Assembly: GCA_918797485.1 (NCBI GenBank)
Contig: CAKKNE010000003.1
Location: forward strand, 558,001-622,000
From: Pelagomonas calceolata
Lineage: Eukaryota; Sar; Pelagophyceae; Pelagomonadales; Pelagomonadaceae
Length of the DNA stretch: 64,000 bases
Direction of reading: 5' to 3'
Made by a program: the position numbers and the translations under genes. Numbering within the stretch: the first letter of the stretch is position 1; every line of letters begins with the position of its first letter. Below, in pieces: positions 28,171 through 37,157 of the stretch. The notes beneath the pieces were generated by a model. The model was not told the origin of the DNA. It searched no databases and saw only the letters and a list, made by a program, of their open reading frames with translations.

Positions 28171-29427
28171 CTAACTTAAATCATCACGAGAGACCCCGAG
28201 GCACGCCCGCGCCGCGACCTCGACGGTCGGCCCGTCGCCGCACGTCGGCCTGAGACACGCGCCCGGCGCCTCGCACGCGACGGCGCGCCGCGCGCCCTGC
28301 CTCTCGTCCTTGACGCGCTCCAGCACGCGCCAGACGCGGTCGAAGAGCGCCGTGCGGTCGAGGCAGTTCGCCGCGAAGGCGTCGAAGACCGCCGGCGCCG
28401 CCGCCGTCGCGTTGAGCGCCCACGATTGAAAGGCGGCGATCAGGTTTCGGCGCGAATCCCGCCACGAGACCGCACCCACAAATGGCTGGCAAGCGACCGC
28501 TCCTGCCAGGTTCGCCTCGAGCGACGCGAAGACTGGCCGCCCCGCCCTCAAAGCTTCGGTGGGAACGCGCGGGTTCCGGTCGTGGAGCGGGAAGGCGACG
28601 GCGACGTCGGCCGCGCAGTAGGCCCCCTGGACGTCGTCGACGCGGCCGTGGAATGTAGATGAGAGGTTCATCGCGTCGAGCACGCCTCGGAGGCGCGCCG
28701 AGTAGTTGCCGCGGTCCGCGCCGTAGAAGTGCCACGAGAAGCGCCGCACAAAATCCAACCCCGCGGCCTTGTCGAACTTCTGGAAGAACGATAAAGGTAC
28801 CTTCGTGGGCTGCACGGAGCCCACGAACGCCGCGCGGCACGCGGGCGCGCCCGCGTATTGGTATGGTGGCGCCGCCAGCGCCGCAGCGCATTTTGAGGAA
28901 GGCGGCCGCGCGCAGGGCTTCATTTTTAAAGGAGGCTTCACTGTTTTGAGGAAGGACATGACCACGTCCACGAGTGACCCCCACATCTCTTCGCGCTTCG
29001 TCGTATGACCCTCGCTGATGGGCACGTTGGTGACGAGGCTCGCGTTCGCCGTGAGACGGTAGAACTCGCGCAGGGCGTCGCTGTCCCTCCCGGAGCCGAC
29101 GCCCAGCGCGTGGTCGAGGTTTAGTTGAGCGAGCGCATTCCTGGACACGCATTCATCCACAGGGCACAGGCGGCACGCGCACATTTTATTTGAACGCAGG
29201 GCCTCGGGCGAGCACACAACAACTGAGGATCCGTAGGCATCCACCAGGCCCTCTCTCCAACTCTTGGGCGCGGCCCAGCACGCGCGCGGCGCGCTCGTCT
29301 CGTCTTTTGCTCCCGGGATCGCCATGTAGGCCAGCTTCGGCGGCGCGGCGGCTGCTGGTTTTTTGTGTTTGTGGCCGCGCTTGGTTGAGGCGACCGCGGC
29401 GGTGGCGAGGAGGAGGATGCGGAGCAT
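28171..29427 (-). CDS. Secretory-pathway glycosyltransferase-like protein
   Basis: 418 residues with a signal peptide (MLRILLLATAAVAS) and a basic stretch after it. The C-terminal half resembles the nucleotide-sugar-binding half of GT-B enzymes: FVGSVQP, FSWHFYGADRGNYS, STFHGRVDD, and YCAADVAVAFPLHDRNPRVPTEALRAGRPVFAS, where the GT1/GT4 family usually has a Glu-rich pattern. Numerous cysteines and N-glycosylation sites (NASL, NYSA, NLSS, NATA) fit an ER/Golgi lumen location. The donor and acceptor cannot be read. Intronless. Confidence 0.45.
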   Translation of the reverse strand: MLRILLLATAAVASTKRGHKHKKPAAAAPPKLAYMAIPGAKDETSAPRACWAAPKSWREGLVDAYGSSVVVCSPEALRSNKMCACRLCPVDECVSRNALAQLNLDHALGVGSGRDSDALREFYRLTANASLVTNVPISEGHTTKREEMWGSLVDVVMSFLKTVKPPLKMKPCARPPSSKCAAALAAPPYQYAGAPACRAAFVGSVQPTKVPLSFFQKFDKAAGLDFVRRFSWHFYGADRGNYSARLRGVLDAMNLSSTFHGRVDDVQGAYCAADVAVAFPLHDRNPRVPTEALRAGRPVFASLEANLAGAVACQPFVGAVSWRDSRRNLIAAFQSWALNATAAAPAVFDAFAANCLDRTALFDRVWRVLERVKDERQGARRAVACEAPGACLRPTCGDGPTVEVAARACLGVSRDDLS

Positions 29428-29549
29428 TTGCTGCTATGGTCTAGTCATGCCGTGGGGCTGCTCTACCATCATGCCGTGGTACAGAATGTATCGTGCGCCA
29501 TATATGCGGCAGCCCCTCGCACTTGTAAATTCTTTGACGTCGGGAATAA

Positions 29550-29572
29550 GCTAGTATGTCTACACACGCTAA
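29550..29572 (+). promoter_or_regulatory. Weak copy of the palindromic promoter motif
   Basis: GCTAGTATGTCTACACACG, CTAA keeps the left half only. It lies between divergent genes, 123 bp from the start at 29427 and 125 bp from 29697. A second motif, ACGCCATCGATGCGAC, follows at about 29619. Confidence 0.35.
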
Positions 29573-29696
29573 TTCCGGCCTCAACTCGCGCGCGCAGCGA
29601 TATAAGACGCTGCAGACGCCATCGATGCGACATTAAATCATTAGCATTGGTCTGCGTCGTAGCTGCATCACTCACGCTTGCTCACACCTGCAACAA

Positions 29697-31026
29697 ATGT
29701 CCCTACTGCATAAGGCGATGATGCTCCTGACAATCGCGCGCGCGCGAGGCTTTGCTGCACGCGCCGCGGTGCGCGCGCCGACGACGCGCCTGATGAGCGC
29801 TGCGGCGTGGGAAGCCCTGGGCCTCAACAGCGATATGAGCGATCTCGTTTCAAAACAGTGGCCCGAGCGAACGCCGTCCAGTCCAGCGGGCGCTGCCCGC
29901 TCTTTTAAAGCAGGAAGACGACGCCGTCGTGGGTGCCGAGACCGGGAGCGGCAAGACCCTGGCCTATCTATTACCGGCGGCGCAGCGCCGTCGCGAATCG
30001 ACGGAAGCACACGCCCTACCCCGCGGCGCTGGTGCTCGTGCCGAACCGCGAGCTCGGGACGCAGTTGCGGCGGGTGGCGGCGCGACTCGGCGCGGACACG
30101 CAGCCGCCGTTCACCGACGAAAGCAAGCTCTTCTCGCTCGAGGCGCGCCACGGCGGCGCGCTGGCGCGCTGGCCCTACGCGCCGGGCAAGGCGCCCGACG
30201 TTCTGGTCGCGACGCCGTCCTTCGCCGCGGCCTTTGATCGAGATCTGGACCTGTGGGAGGGCCTGTCGACCCTTGGTGCTGGACGAGGCGGACATGCTCT
30301 TGGACGGTGGCTTCAAGAAGCAGCTGGACCGGTGTTTAGTGGCACTGAAACGCGTCGAGCGGAGGAGGGAAGGCAATGACGATCTCGTGGAGGACGTGCC
30401 GGAGCGGTGCCGCCGCGTCGTCGTCGCCGCGACGCTGCCCAACCAGGGGCTGCGAAGCGTCGACGGCCTGGTGACAAAGTGCCAGCGAACGCGACGCGAT
30501 GCGCGGATTTGCCGATGCACGGCGTCGTCTCGACCCTAGAACATGTGTTTGAAAGTGTACAAAGTGATGACGAGCGCGACGCGAAATTGAATGACTTGCT
30601 CGAGAGCACGGAACGGACGATGGTCTTCTGCAAGACGGCGAACCGCGCTTCTGCAGTTTCAGAGCGGCTCGCTTTGGGTGGTATTGCGGCGGCGCCCTAC
30701 ACGAAGGACGTCGACCCGGAGCGGCGCCTGGCCACTTTGGATTTGTTTGCCTCGGCCAAGATTAATGTCCTCGTATGCACGGACCTGGCCGCGCGCGGGC
30801 TGGACCTGCCGGAAGTCGGGTGGTGCAGTACGACGACGCGACGGACGCCGTCAGCCACCTGCACCGTGTTGGGAGGGCGGCGCGCGCGGCGCCGCTGCTA
30901 GTGCCGTCTCGTTCGTCGATTCTTTCCAATACGGACCTCGTGGCGGCGCTCGAGCGCGGCGACACGGTCGAGAACGCGTTTTCGCGGAGGCGGGGGCTGC
31001 GGAAGCTGCGTAAGGAGCGGGTTTAG
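29697..31026 (+). pseudogene. DEAD-box RNA helicase with frame broken several times
   Basis: All DEAD-box motifs appear in order over 1.3 kb but in different frames: LPALLKQEDDAVVGAETGSGKT (Q-distal and motif I) in one, LVLVPNRELGTQL and ATPSFAA in a second, VLDEADMLLDGG (motif II) and VAATLPN (motif III) in a third, TMVFCKTANRA, VLVCTDLAARGLDLPE (motif V) in a fourth section, and HLHRVGRAAR (motif VI) in the last. At least five frame changes are needed. The N-terminus (MMLLTIARARGFAARAAVRAP) looks like an organellar transit peptide. Motif residues are fully conserved, which argues against long-dead sequence and for assembly indels, or for a very recent pseudogene. No intron boundaries explain the changes. 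Confidence 0.65.
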
Positions 31027-31445
31027 TCTTTTTGTTGTTTTTTCGTGGCGCGGCGCGCTTTTTTGTCGACGAACACGCCGTGCCGCCGCTACTCGCCGAT
31101 ACCCGTAAGGGGTTTTGCTACTACCAGTATCCTGGGATGGCATGGATGTCTCCGTGCGCCACGCGTAGGAACCTGTGTTGGCAGCCCTCAGACAAGCTTT
31201 TTGTGGGCCTGATAGTGCCCGCTAAAGACCAAGCGCTGCTGCCAAGCCGTGAAAGTAGAGCCGTCAGTACCTGTTCTCAGCAACCGAGTTGAAAACTCTG
31301 AGCTCTAAGCCCCAGCACACGTAAAACACACCCGGAGCTTTATCCCAGCAGGCATCCGAGCGCGAACGGCGGACGCATTCTTGTCCTCTGCGTTCTCTGC
31401 GCTGTCGACGCACTAAGAAAAGAACGCGCGCACACACTGTGCGGA
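31027..31445. other. 419-bp spacer between same-strand genes
   Basis: No palindromic promoter motif, introner or gene candidate was seen between the helicase and the serpin. The region is less GC-rich than its neighbours. Confidence 0.5.
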
Positions 31446-32705
31446 ATGCCAACCACGAAAACGATGCTCGGCGTCGGTGCGTGCGCCATCGCGGTCGTCG
31501 CGCTCTGCCGCCGCGCCTTACGCACGCCGACGCCGCGCGACGGCCGCCCGCAGCTCACGCGCCAGAACGCGTATCGCACCCTTCCGGGCCTCCGAGACGA
31601 CCCGCCGCCGTCGTACTCACCGAAGGACCTCGTCGGCGGCGCGCCGCCGCGGGCTGAGGGCGACGGCGCGACGCCGGCGTTCGCGCTCGAGCTCCTCAAA
31701 GCCCTGTCCTCTGATCGCGAGAATGTCTTTGTGAGCCCCCTGTCCATCGCGACGGCCCTGAAGATGGCGCTCGCCGGCGCGACGCCCGGGAGCCGCCACG
31801 AGGCGGCTCTCCGGAAGGCGGTCGGGGGCATCGACGTCCAGGTGGCCGGCGTCGACGCGGCGAACGCGTTGTACGCGCGTGCCGATGTGAAGGCGTCGTT
31901 CGCCGACAAACTGAAGCGGCTCTTCAACGCCGCCGCGGCGCCGATGCCGGCGTCGGCGGCGCCCATCAACGAGTTTGTGGCCAAGGCTACGAAGGGACTG
32001 ATCACCAACCTTATTGACGACGGCACGGTCCGGGACCCGATGACGACGGCTATTCTCCTAAACGCCGTGTACTTCAAGGGTACGTGGCTCAAGAAGTTCG
32101 AGAAGGGTAACTCCCGGCCGGGCGCCTTCCAGGCACCAAGTGGCGAGAAGCAGGTCGACTTCATGCGGCAGGAGCAGCGCTATGCTGTTCATAACGCCGC
32201 TGGCGTCGGTCAGGCCGTGGCTCTTCCGTATGCAAAAGACGACCTCCGCATGGTGCTGATTCTGCCCGAGTCGGACGGACTCGCGGGCGCGCGTGCGACG
32301 GCGGCGGCGCTGCCGGCGCGCTGGGCGGAGCTCCGGCCCCTCGCCGAGGACAAGGTTGTGGTGGTGCTGCCTCGCTTTAAGATCGACTCGGGCGTTGTTG
32401 AATTGATGGACGTGCTGGACGCCTCGTTTGGCCTGGGCCTCATCAAGCGCGAGGGCGGGGGCTTCCTAGGCATCGCGGACCGGCCGGACCTCCACGTCGA
32501 CTCCGTGCTGCACCGCGCGGTCATCTCCGTCGACGAGGAGGGTACGGAAGCGGCCGCGGCGACGGCCGTCATAGTGGCGCAACGGGCCATGCCCCGGCCG
32601 CCGCGCGTGCTCAAGTTTGATCGCCCCTTCGTGTTCGCGATCGAGCACGCGGCGACGGGGCGCGTCGTGTTTGCGGGGGTTGTGGCGGAACCGAGCAGCG
32701 CTTGA
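31446..32705 (+). CDS. Serpin, predicted inhibitory, membrane-anchored or secreted
   Basis: 419 residues with a hydrophobic N-terminal segment (MLGVGACAIAVVALCRRAL) that suggests an ER signal anchor. Serpin landmarks follow: NVFVSPLSIATALKMALAGA, ILLNAVYFKGTW, VALPYAKDDLRMVLILPE, the shutter and breach regions, and FDRPFVFAIEH near the end. The hinge VDEEGTEAAAAT has the short side chains needed for loop insertion, so inhibition by the suicide mechanism is predicted. Counting from the hinge Glu as P17 puts Arg at P1 (VAQR-AM), pointing to a trypsin-like or other Arg-directed target. Serpins are uncommon in phytoplankton annotation, so this one is notable. Single exon. Confidence 0.9.
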   Translation: MPTTKTMLGVGACAIAVVALCRRALRTPTPRDGRPQLTRQNAYRTLPGLRDDPPPSYSPKDLVGGAPPRAEGDGATPAFALELLKALSSDRENVFVSPLSIATALKMALAGATPGSRHEAALRKAVGGIDVQVAGVDAANALYARADVKASFADKLKRLFNAAAAPMPASAAPINEFVAKATKGLITNLIDDGTVRDPMTTAILLNAVYFKGTWLKKFEKGNSRPGAFQAPSGEKQVDFMRQEQRYAVHNAAGVGQAVALPYAKDDLRMVLILPESDGLAGARATAAALPARWAELRPLAEDKVVVVLPRFKIDSGVVELMDVLDASFGLGLIKREGGGFLGIADRPDLHVDSVLHRAVISVDEEGTEAAAATAVIVAQRAMPRPPRVLKFDRPFVFAIEHAATGRVVFAGVVAEPSSA

Positions 32706-33072
32706 GCTCTTCTAGTGTGCATGTAAGTGATTTAAACCAATCGAAAAGACAGACTAGCGTTAAGCATACTAGACGCCCTCCGAATCAAGATAGTCAAGCT
32801 TTGTTTGCCCCTTGTGGGCACGTACAGACCTCAAAAACGTAAGCAAGGCGGCGTAGGGATCCTTAAACGACACGCCCTATACTTTTTTTTGCAAAAGCAT
32901 CGCTATCAGCGAATTCTGATTTTGGTGCAGTGAAACTTTGCAGGCAAAGTGGCGCACGCGCGCGCGCCTCGCTTCGTTACCTTCGTCTTAGGCACTCCAG
33001 ATAACGTTGACGCCACGCCATTGATGAGAGCGCGCGTAAATCGCCCCTTGCGAACCGGCGACGCGACGCCGC
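32706..33072. other. 367-bp spacer after the serpin
   Basis: AT-richer than its surroundings, with a T-run near 32883. GACTAGCGTTAAGCATACTAG at about 32754 only loosely recalls the promoter motif. No gene could be supported. Confidence 0.4.
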
Positions 33073-33336
33073 GCCTACGACGACGCCGGGCTCGTCGGCG
33101 GCCTCATCGCCGCGGCCGTCATTGCGATCGCCGCGCTCTGCTGCATCGGAGCCATGGCGAAGAAGGAGAAGGAGGGCAAGCCCGTCTTCGCGCCCGTCCA
33201 CAACCCCGTCAACGAGCGGGTCGCCGAGGCGCCCGGCGTTTTGCCCGCGCCCCGATTAACTCGGCGGCGCCCATCCCAAAGCCCATCCCATCCCTCCCCT
33301 CTGACTAACCCGTTGAACGACGGACGGATGGGATAG
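33073..33336 (+). CDS. Possible small single-span membrane protein, start unresolved
   Basis: The frame reads AYDDAGLVGGLIAAAVIAIAA then LCCIGAMAKKEKEGKP, a credible transmembrane helix followed by a basic cytoplasmic tail (FAPVHNPVNERV). There is no in-frame ATG before the helix: the frame closes upstream at 33037, and the only ATG (33154) lies after the helix. An ATG in a neighbouring frame at 33024 would need a one-base slip or a splice. It overlaps the antisense 3' end of the proline dehydrogenase frame, so one of the two gene ends is wrong. Confidence 0.3.
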   Translation, partial: AYDDAGLVGGLIAAAVIAIAALCCIGAMAKKEKEGKPVFAPVHNPVNERVAEAPGVLPAPRLTRRRPSQSPSHPSPLTNPLNDGRMG

Positions 33337-34915
33337 GAACTAAGTTTAAACAGGAGCGAGATCATCCGACCACGCGCCGCGCCAATTTCGCCATAAGGCG
33401 GGAGCCTCGGCCGCCGGCGCCCGAGCGCGTCGGCGTTCTCCGCGAGGCGCCGCCCGATCCAGGGCGCGAGGTCGCGCGTCGCCCCGAAGAGCACGAGCTT
33501 GTGCGCGCGGCAGCCCGCAGCGGCGAGCGACCGCGTCAGGCCGTCGCAGAGGCCCAGGATCTGCGCGAACTTGAGGCGGTCGTCGCCCCGCTCGAGGTGC
33601 AGCGCGTCCGCCTTCGACAAAGCCTTTCGCAGCTCGCCGGCGTTGTGCGTGCAGAGGAACGCGTGAGCGTCGTCGCCCGCCGCCGCGGCCTCTATTAATT
33701 GGGAGACGGCTGCGTCGTAGGCCGCGTCCGTCTCGGCCTTGGACCCGCGGAGCCGGCCGGCCGCCTTAGCTTCAGCCACGAGGCGCGCGCGCACGAGTTT
33801 GGCCCGAACGCGACCCCGAGGTCCTTGGCGAATGCGGCGTCGAGGGCCAGGCGCGCCTCCGAGCCGGCGAGGTAGCACTGGTACGTGTTGTAGAGCGGCG
33901 GCCCGGGGCGCGCCGGCCGGCCCAGCGTACCTGCGTGGAAATCAAATTTCGGGCGCCCCACGCCATCGACGCGACGTGCTTCCGTAGCGGCGTCTGCTCG
34001 ACGGCGTGGCGATTCTACCGCCATCGACGCGACGTTGTCCTCGTAACAGCTTCTGCTCTCGATGGAGGATCACGGTAACAGAACTCACTGGTTGATTTCC
34101 ACACAGCCGCGTACGTCGCGAACGCGCGGTCCGCGTCGGCGGCCCACGCCTCGAGCGCGCTCAGGAACAGGCGGTCGACGGCCGGCTGCAGGTCGGTCAT
34201 TTCGGCGTCGAGCAAAAGCGCGCCGCCCGCGGCCTCCGCGTCGCGCGCGAGGCGCACCAGGCCCTCGACGGCGTCGTCGAAGTGCTTCCGATGCTCCTCA
34301 CTCAGCTGCGTCACCAGCTCGCCGTCGAGGCGCGCGGCGTCGGGCTCCGGCGCCTGCTGTATCAAGTCCGCGAGCGCGCGGAGCATCGCTCCGTCGGCGA
34401 CGGCAGTGGGCTTGATCGGCACGGTAAGGCCACCAGCGGCGGCGACGAGCTGGCGCTTCCGCGCGAGTTCGAGCTGGACATCATCGGCTTCTTCCACCCC
34501 GTGATCGACGATCGTGGCGATGCCGTCCTCGGCGAGGGCCGCGGCCGTCCGCTTCGCGTCTTCCAGCGTCGCGCCACCCACAAACCGGCCCTCCGCCGCG
34601 GCGCCGACCAGCGAGGCAGCCACGCTCGAGGTCGTCGCGGCCTGGAGGGTGGACTGCGCGATGGCGGTGCCGCCCGGGAGCCGGAGCGCGCTCATGACCT
34701 GTGTCCATCGAGCAGGCGTCGCGTCGATGGCGTGGAAGTTATGATTCAGCCGTAAGCGGAGAAGCGCCGCGAAATTTGATTTCTGCACAGAGACTGACGG
34801 TAGCGCTGCGCAGCAGGGCCGCCGTTCCGACGGAGGCCAGGCCGGCTTGCGGGTCGAAGGCCTTGCTCGACACGGCGAGGCTGAGGCGCCGCAGGCTCGC
34901 GGGGGTACGCAGCAT
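33075..34915 (-). CDS. PRODH: Proline dehydrogenase, mitochondrial
   Basis: FAD enzyme oxidising proline to pyrroline-5-carboxylate on the inner mitochondrial membrane. Three exons: 34915-34799, 34698-34115 and 33930 onward. Exon 1 encodes a transit peptide (MLRTPASLRRLSLAVSSKAF). Family blocks include LLLDAEMTDLQPAVDRL, LYNTYQCYLAG, AKLVRARLVAEA, TDAAYDAAVSQLI, AHAFLCTHNAGEL and FAQILGLCDGLT, all in human PRODH order. Frame slips: the spliced frame and the LVRARL block agree, but YNTYQCYL lies one frame off, so two compensating indels sit near 33900 and 33797 (TTCGGGCC is one base short of the expected GAKLV codons). Homology ends near 33370; the 33075 stop is formal. Both introns are introners. 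Confidence 0.8.
33931..34114 (-). mobile_element. Introner 3
   Basis: In gene sense: GTACGCGG (left target copy), element starting CTGTGTGGAAATCAA and ending GATTTCCACGCAG, then GTACGCTG (7 of 8 match). The interior has three GTCGCGTCGATGG-type strings in the orientation opposite to introner 4. Confidence 0.85.
34699..34798 (-). mobile_element. Introner 4, diverged termini
   Basis: Starts GTCAGTCT then CTGTGCAGAAATCAA; ends CTCGATGGACACAG followed by GTCATGAG. Only GTCA of the target duplication still matches. The right terminal repeat is almost lost while the interior CCACGCCATCGACGCGACG is intact. Splicing at the target GT restores SATVMSALRL in frame. Confidence 0.75.
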
Positions 34916-35094
34916 GGCGAATAACGGCTGATGAGCCAGTTGTGGATCTGTGTGATGACGTGGCCGCAGAGGTGACCGAGAGGCTGAGCCGCGCAAGGAG
35001 GCAAGAGTGAGCAGTACTGGTAGTCAAAACGTGCAACCTATCGGCGCGTCAAGAGCTGTAAGCCGTTCGTTTTTCAGAGCAAAAACGACTGCTG

Positions 35095-35117
35095 GCTAGT
35101 GTCTTACGGCCGCTAGC
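35095..35117 (+). promoter_or_regulatory. Palindromic promoter motif, copy 9
   Basis: GCTAGTGTCTTAC, GGC, CGCTAGC, 180 bp upstream of the proline dehydrogenase start. Confidence 0.65.
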
Positions 35118-35181
35118 GCGATTAATGTAGTCCTAGCACCGTAACATCGATATCGCCACGCCGAACTCACAAGGTACCACG

Positions 35182-35903
35182 TTAGAGAGGCACGACCACC
35201 CGCGTCGGCGACGGTCGCGCGGCCAGAAGCCGCCACGGCCGCCGCGTCATAAGGCGGGTGGCCTGCCGTCTCGCAGAAACAATCCTAGCGCGCGCGAGCG
35301 GGTCGAGGAACGCCGCGCTCGCGAACAGGACCGTGACGGCGAGCGCCTTGAGCGACGTCGAGACGTTCATCGAGTTCACTCGATCTAAGATTTGCTTCGC
35401 CACACCATCCGGTGCGGCGCTCAAGCCCAGTGCCGGCCACGTCCCAGAGGCCGGACTGGGCGATGTTTCACAGGCCCGTCTTCGCCGAATCATATAACCC
35501 GAGCGACAGAAATAAACCAGGAAGCAGCGAGCCGCTGGGGACGAACGCCCGCGTGGGGCGCGCACAGGAACGCGGACTGCAGGAGCGTCACCACGGCGAG
35601 GACGCGCCCCGCGGCGAGCCGTCTAGCTCGCTCGGCTCCATCAATATTGCGCAGCTCGTCGGCGGCCGCCTCTCTAAGTTTCTGTTGCTCGGCGTCGGAC
35701 GGCGGCGTCGGCTCCTCGCTGCCCAGCACCAACTGCATCGTGCGACCCTCCCGCAGCGTCGGCACGGCGTCGATGACGTCCTTCATGAACGGGTTCGGAT
35801 TCTCGAAGTCGTTGCTTGACCGCAGCGGGGTCGGTCGCGGCGGCCGCGGCGCGATGAACGCGGTGGCGGCGTGCAGCAAAAACGAGCAGATGAAGAGTCG
35901 CAT
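35182..35903 (-). CDS. Plastid-directed membrane protein with interrupted frame
   Basis: From the ATG at 35903 the protein begins MRLFICSFLLHAATAFIAP, a signal peptide followed by an ATAFIAP motif matching the stramenopile plastid ASAFAP rule. A short acidic region (SEEPTPPSDAEQQKLREAA) leads to a hydrophobic helix (GRVLAVVTLLQSAFL). This frame stops at 35490, while adjacent frames continue with membrane-protein-like sequence: FVPSGSLLPGLFLSLGLYDSA and then STSLKALAVTVLFASAAFL. Two frame changes, or undetected splicing, must join them. Family not recognised; a thylakoid or envelope protein is a reasonable guess. The exact end is uncertain. Confidence 0.45.
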
Positions 35904-36334
35904 GGCTGCGAATTCGTGCGAGTGATGCGAGCGTCGCCCGCGTCGAGCTCGCTTAGCCCTCAAATGCAAACTTGTAGTGTGAGCTGGCTCCTGCCCAGAG
36001 GTGGCGTACCCGCGTTTCTCGTTCCACGACGTTGCGTAGCGTTAGTGCGACCCAATGCGCACCACTGCGCCCACCAGTGCACTGCACGGCCGCGCTAGCT
36101 CTGTGAGCTTGGTCACACAGCTTTGTTGTCAGCTTTGTGAGGTGCTCTCTGCTCGTAATCTCGGAGCGTACGCGCACGCGTGCGACAGAGGCCTCGCGCA
36201 ACAGTGCAGCACTATCAGCTGGCTGTAGCTAGGACAAATTTGCCGGCGCCGTGACCTCGCAAAAACTTTGGACTGCTGCAGGGTGCATCCTCTCAGCCTG
36301 CAAAGCGCGCGAGCTAGGCCGCGAGGCGTTGACC
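35904..36334. other. 431-bp divergent spacer
   Basis: No clear promoter palindrome. An isolated GCGCTAGCTC at 36088 has one half only. No introner or gene candidate was seen. Confidence 0.45.
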
Positions 36335-37120
36335 ATGCGCCGACGACTCGTCGGCGCACTGCTGCTTGTGCACTGCTGTTCCGGCGACGACGCCACCGCC
36401 GCCGTCGCCGTGACGGCTCAACTCGCAGAAACGTTCGCGGCGGCCTGCAATGCAACTGATTTCCACGCGCTCGTCGATTTGCCGGCGGCGAAATACGTTC
36501 ATGTCATGGACTTCTCCAGGGGAATCGAAGCTGCCATCTCCGCGAAACGCGGCGTGCCTTGCGTTTTGCGCCGCTTGGCCCGCAGACCGGCAAACAGCCG
36601 GTGCGCGCGCTGGTACGTGGGCCGCTACGACGAGGTGCGGCGGAACATGTATACGACAGAGATGTTCGAGAACGCGACGAAAACTATCGATGGCTACGCG
36701 GGCATCCGCGACGTGCACATCGGTCTTGATATCGGCGGGCCCGCGGGCACGCCGGTCTACGCGCCGGCCCAGGGCGTCATTCAAAGCTTCGGCTACAACC
36801 CCGACGCGGGCGACTACGGCCACGTTATCGTTACGGAACACGTGATAGAAGGCGTGCGGTGCTGGATGCTCTTCGGACACCTCGACTCCGCGTCGGTGGC
36901 GTTCAAACGCGTGGGCCAGGTGGTGGAGCGCGGCGAGCGCATCGGAGCGTTCGGCGCATCGCACGAGAACGGAGGTTGGGCGCCGCACGTGCACTTCCAG
37001 GTCTCACTCATTCCGCCGGCGACGCACGACATGCCCGGCGTCGTCTCCGCCGCGCAGCGCGACCGGGCGCGACTGGAGTACCCCGACCCGCGATTGATTG
37101 CGGGGATGTTGTATACATAA
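36335..37120 (+). CDS. Secreted M23-family metallopeptidase
   Basis: 261 residues from ATG 36335 with a cleavable signal (MRRRLVGALLLVHCCSG). The C-terminal half is an M23 (LytM-type) fold: VHIGLDIGGPAGTPVYAP contributes the zinc His and Asp, YGHVIVTEH and LFGHLDS follow, and GWAPHVHFQV gives the H-x-H pair, so the active site appears complete. Bacterial members cut peptidoglycan cross-links. Eukaryotic homologues are scattered and of unclear function; acting on ingested or surface bacteria is one inference, and processing a host glycoprotein is another. The N-terminal half has four cysteines and is not recognised. Confidence 0.8.
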   Translation: MRRRLVGALLLVHCCSGDDATAAVAVTAQLAETFAAACNATDFHALVDLPAAKYVHVMDFSRGIEAAISAKRGVPCVLRRLARRPANSRCARWYVGRYDEVRRNMYTTEMFENATKTIDGYAGIRDVHIGLDIGGPAGTPVYAPAQGVIQSFGYNPDAGDYGHVIVTEHVIEGVRCWMLFGHLDSASVAFKRVGQVVERGERIGAFGASHENGGWAPHVHFQVSLIPPATHDMPGVVSAAQRDRARLEYPDPRLIAGMLYT

Positions 37121-37157
37121 TCTGTTGTCATGCGATCAATGGTAATTACACAAGCAA

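Noticed and set aside
29697-31026. Introns as explanation for the DEAD-box frame changes
   Set aside because: No GT-AG pairs at the slips preserve the motif spacing; the changes are small indels inside continuous homology.
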